Program-made: the position numbers and the translations under genes
Source of the DNA: an uncultured bacterium
Lineage (GTDB): Bacteria; Planctomycetota; Planctomycetia; Pirellulales; UBA1268
Direction of reading: 5' to 3'
Assembly: GCA_937959175.1 (NCBI GenBank)
Contig: CALGAS010000337.1
Location: 1 to 7,127 of the forward strand
Length of the DNA: 7,127 nt
Part shown: positions 7,038 to 7,127 of the stretch, piece after piece
Position numbering within the stretch: position 1 is the stretch's first letter
Layout: each line of letters begins with the position of its first letter
The notes under the pieces: model-generated
Told to the model about the DNA's origin: nothing
The model's database searches: none
Seen by the model: only the letters and a program-made list of their open reading frames with translations

Positions 7038-7127
7038 GGAAGCCGGGGCGGCTGCACCTGGCCTTCCGCAGTCGGCCTTGACCCCGAGAGCCGGAAGAAT
7101 CATCAAAGTCACCGGGGCGGGACGCCC

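Larger units (their letters stand above)
6903..7127. other. Non-coding, GC-rich region upstream of the recC operon
   Basis: I can support no gene in these 225 bases. On the minus strand a frame is open from the right edge to a TGA at 6939-6941, in phase with recC. Its codons (AGG, GGA, ATA, CAA) and Gly/Pro/Ala/Arg-rich product do not resemble the neighbouring genes. The region contains the dyad at 6964-6986, the -10-like element at 6950-6958, two copies of a GGGCCCC-type self-complementary block (6984-6991 and 7011-7017), and a short stem at 7025-7037. It probably carries the operon promoter and leader. The gene to the right is not visible. Confidence 0.6.

Noticed and set aside
7078..7106. 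Plus-strand TTGACC followed after 17 bases by CATCAA as a rightward promoter
   Set aside because: The -10 matches only 3 of 6 positions and there is no visible rightward gene before the edge.
6939..7127. Minus-strand open frame entering from the right edge and ending at TGA 6939-6941, possible 3' end of an upstream gene
   Set aside because: The composition is low-complexity Gly/Pro/Ala/Arg with codons unlike recC and recB, it runs through the dyad and the GC palindromes, and no motif is visible.
1..7127. CRISPR array, tRNA or rRNA gene, insertion sequence, phage attachment site
   Set aside because: I saw no regularly spaced direct repeats, tRNA-like folds, transposase motifs or paired terminal repeats. 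The window is filled by recC, recB and the start of recD.

Overview
The window is a high-GC bacterial locus (roughly two-thirds G+C by eye) filled almost entirely by one leftward (minus-strand) operon, recC-recB-recD, encoding the RecBCD (exodeoxyribonuclease V) helicase-nuclease. recC (6902 to 3573) and recB (3576 to 268) are complete. recD starts at 271 and runs off the left edge after 90 codons. Both junctions are 4-base ATGA stop/start overlaps, so the three subunits are probably made from one mRNA with coupled translation. The long plus-strand reading frames opposite recB and recC are GC-driven shadows.

The right end (6903-7127) holds no gene I can support. It carries a GC-rich, palindrome-rich stretch that probably contains the operon's control region: a perfect 8-bp inverted repeat with a 7-base spacer, lying next to an extended -10-like element about 50 bases before the recC start. 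recC has no recognisable Shine-Dalgarno sequence, recB a weak distant one, and recD a good one.

Function: RecB carries intact SF1 helicase motifs and an intact C-terminal nuclease site. RecC has no Walker motifs and is the scaffold, strand-splitting and Chi-scanning subunit. RecD would be the second, 5'-3' motor. Together they process double-strand breaks for RecA-dependent recombination and degrade linear foreign DNA. This is a known system, not a new one. The points worth a second look are differences from the E. coli enzyme, judged against my memory of the E. coli sequences: replaced residues at RecC positions implicated in Chi reading, a RecB 1B region about 120 residues shorter, and a longer Ala/Gly/Pro-rich RecB tether.

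Organism: the recC-recB-recD order without ptr, the gene overlaps, high GC and the style of the RecB N-terminus (LPSGTVVEASAGTGKT) fit Actinobacteria or Planctomycetes better than enterobacteria. The weak or absent Shine-Dalgarno sequences lean slightly towards Planctomycetes, but I cannot settle the phylum from this window.
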